Below are positions 12,800 to 13,320 of a stretch of DNA of 13,320 nucleotides, in pieces. The DNA comes from Chitinophagaceae bacterium (GTDB taxonomy: Bacteria; Bacteroidota; Bacteroidia; Chitinophagales; Chitinophagaceae). The stretch spans positions 1-13,320 of the forward strand of contig JAGKWS010000115.1 in assembly GCA_021151685.1 (NCBI GenBank), read 5' to 3'. The notes beneath the pieces were generated by a model. The model made no database searches and was not told the origin of the DNA. It saw only the letters and a program-made list of their open reading frames with translations. The translations under genes and the position numbers were made by a program. Numbering within the stretch: the first letter of the stretch is position 1; every line of letters starts with the position of its first letter.

Positions 12800-13320
12800 T
12801 TAGTTATAGTTTACTGTTACTGGTACGCCTGTAGCATTGGTGTACAAACCGCTTGCCTGACCAGCAGCTACATTCAGTGTAGCACCTACGTTCAACGTTT
12901 CCGTACCGCCTGCGCTCAACAAACCTGTTGTAGCTGGCATAGAGGTAAAGTTGTCAACAGTCATGGTGTGTGAAGCTCCATCTGCTATAACACATGATGT
13001 AGGGAGCGTGATAGCGTATGTGTATCCTGCCTGACCGCTAACGGTGAAGCTGGCAGCAGATACAGTACCGGTAGTAGCTGGCAATGTAACACCACCTGCA
13101 CCGCCTGTGGTGCGTGTACCAGCGGGGGCCAGTACTGCAGTACCTGCCAGTGTTGCCGATACGGCCACATTACCAAAGTTCATATCTACGTTCTTCACGA
13201 TAGAGATGGGGGTGATGATGTTGGCAGAAGCAGAAGCAGTTGCGGTAGCCTGAGCGTGAGAAGCAGTAGCAAAACCGAAAGTAGCAACAGCGGCAATAGC
13301 GAGAGACTTGATGATGTTTT
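12800..13320 (-). CDS. DUF4402-like secreted protein, 5' end outside the window
   Basis: About 172 residues are visible; the start codon is probably only one or two codons beyond 13320. The visible N-terminus NIIKSLAIAAVATFGFATASHAQ is a signal peptide, followed by ATATASASANIITPISIVK and the DUF4402 pattern: MNFGNVAV near the front, Thr/Ala/Gly-rich beta strands, and GTETLNVGATLNVAAGQASGLYTN with PVTVNYN at the end. DUF4402 proteins are small exported beta-sandwich proteins of Bacteroidota and proteobacteria with no firm function; some sit in surface-appendage contexts. The frame must extend past the internal Met at 13198, since the signal peptide lies upstream of it. One Cys (TSCVIADG) is present. 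Neighbours beyond the window cannot be seen. Confidence 0.85.
   Translation of the reverse strand, partial: NIIKSLAIAAVATFGFATASHAQATATASASANIITPISIVKNVDMNFGNVAVSATLAGTAVLAPAGTRTTGGAGGVTLPATTGTVSAASFTVSGQAGYTYAITLPTSCVIADGASHTMTVDNFTSMPATTGLLSAGGTETLNVGATLNVAAGQASGLYTNATGVPVTVNYN

Overview
The window looks like chromosomal DNA of a Bacteroidota bacterium, most likely of the Chitinophagaceae or a related group. The evidence is two proteins with type IX secretion (T9SS) sorting domains, a gliding-motility gldC, a DUF4402-type protein, surface lipoproteins, and promoters with the Bacteroidota -7 element TAnnTTTG in place of a sigma-70 -10 box. The genus cannot be read from the sequence.

Layout. 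Positions 1-1206 hold an IS256-superfamily insertion sequence (Zn-ribbon variant). It starts at base 1, has 22-bp inverted repeats, a transposase whose N-terminus is frameshifted at an A7 run, and an extra copy of the right-end repeat. A gene-free stretch (1207-1532) follows and includes a GC-rich palindromic segment. Positions 1533-4976 are a minus-strand cluster: a consensus-like promoter, a cobalamin riboswitch, a DUF4465-like T9SS cargo, a second T9SS cargo, and a BtuG-like beta-propeller lipoprotein that overlaps the second cargo by 28 bp. No btuB is visible. This is the strongest candidate for a little-described system: a B12-controlled surface-capture module that delivers two of its three proteins through T9SS.

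Divergent from it is hemN (5164-6522), behind a perfect 16-bp palindrome that lies where a -33 element would be. Next come a DinB-like protein (minus strand), gldC with a GatB/YqeY-domain gene (plus strand), and a lipoprotein serine protease of the HtrA/trypsin type with a large unrecognised middle region. These are followed by a YdjA-like nitroreductase whose promoter abuts its start codon, an unrecognised lipoprotein, and kbl. The right edge has a DUF4402-like secreted protein on the minus strand that runs off the window.

Working together. The riboswitch cluster probably scavenges corrinoids at the cell surface, with its TonB-dependent transporter elsewhere in the genome. hemN makes another tetrapyrrole (heme), so the divergent pair may link tetrapyrrole supply, though no shared control is shown. 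gldC and the T9SS cargos both point to a gliding/T9SS-bearing cell. The remaining genes look like independent units: clear hairpin terminators separate most of them.
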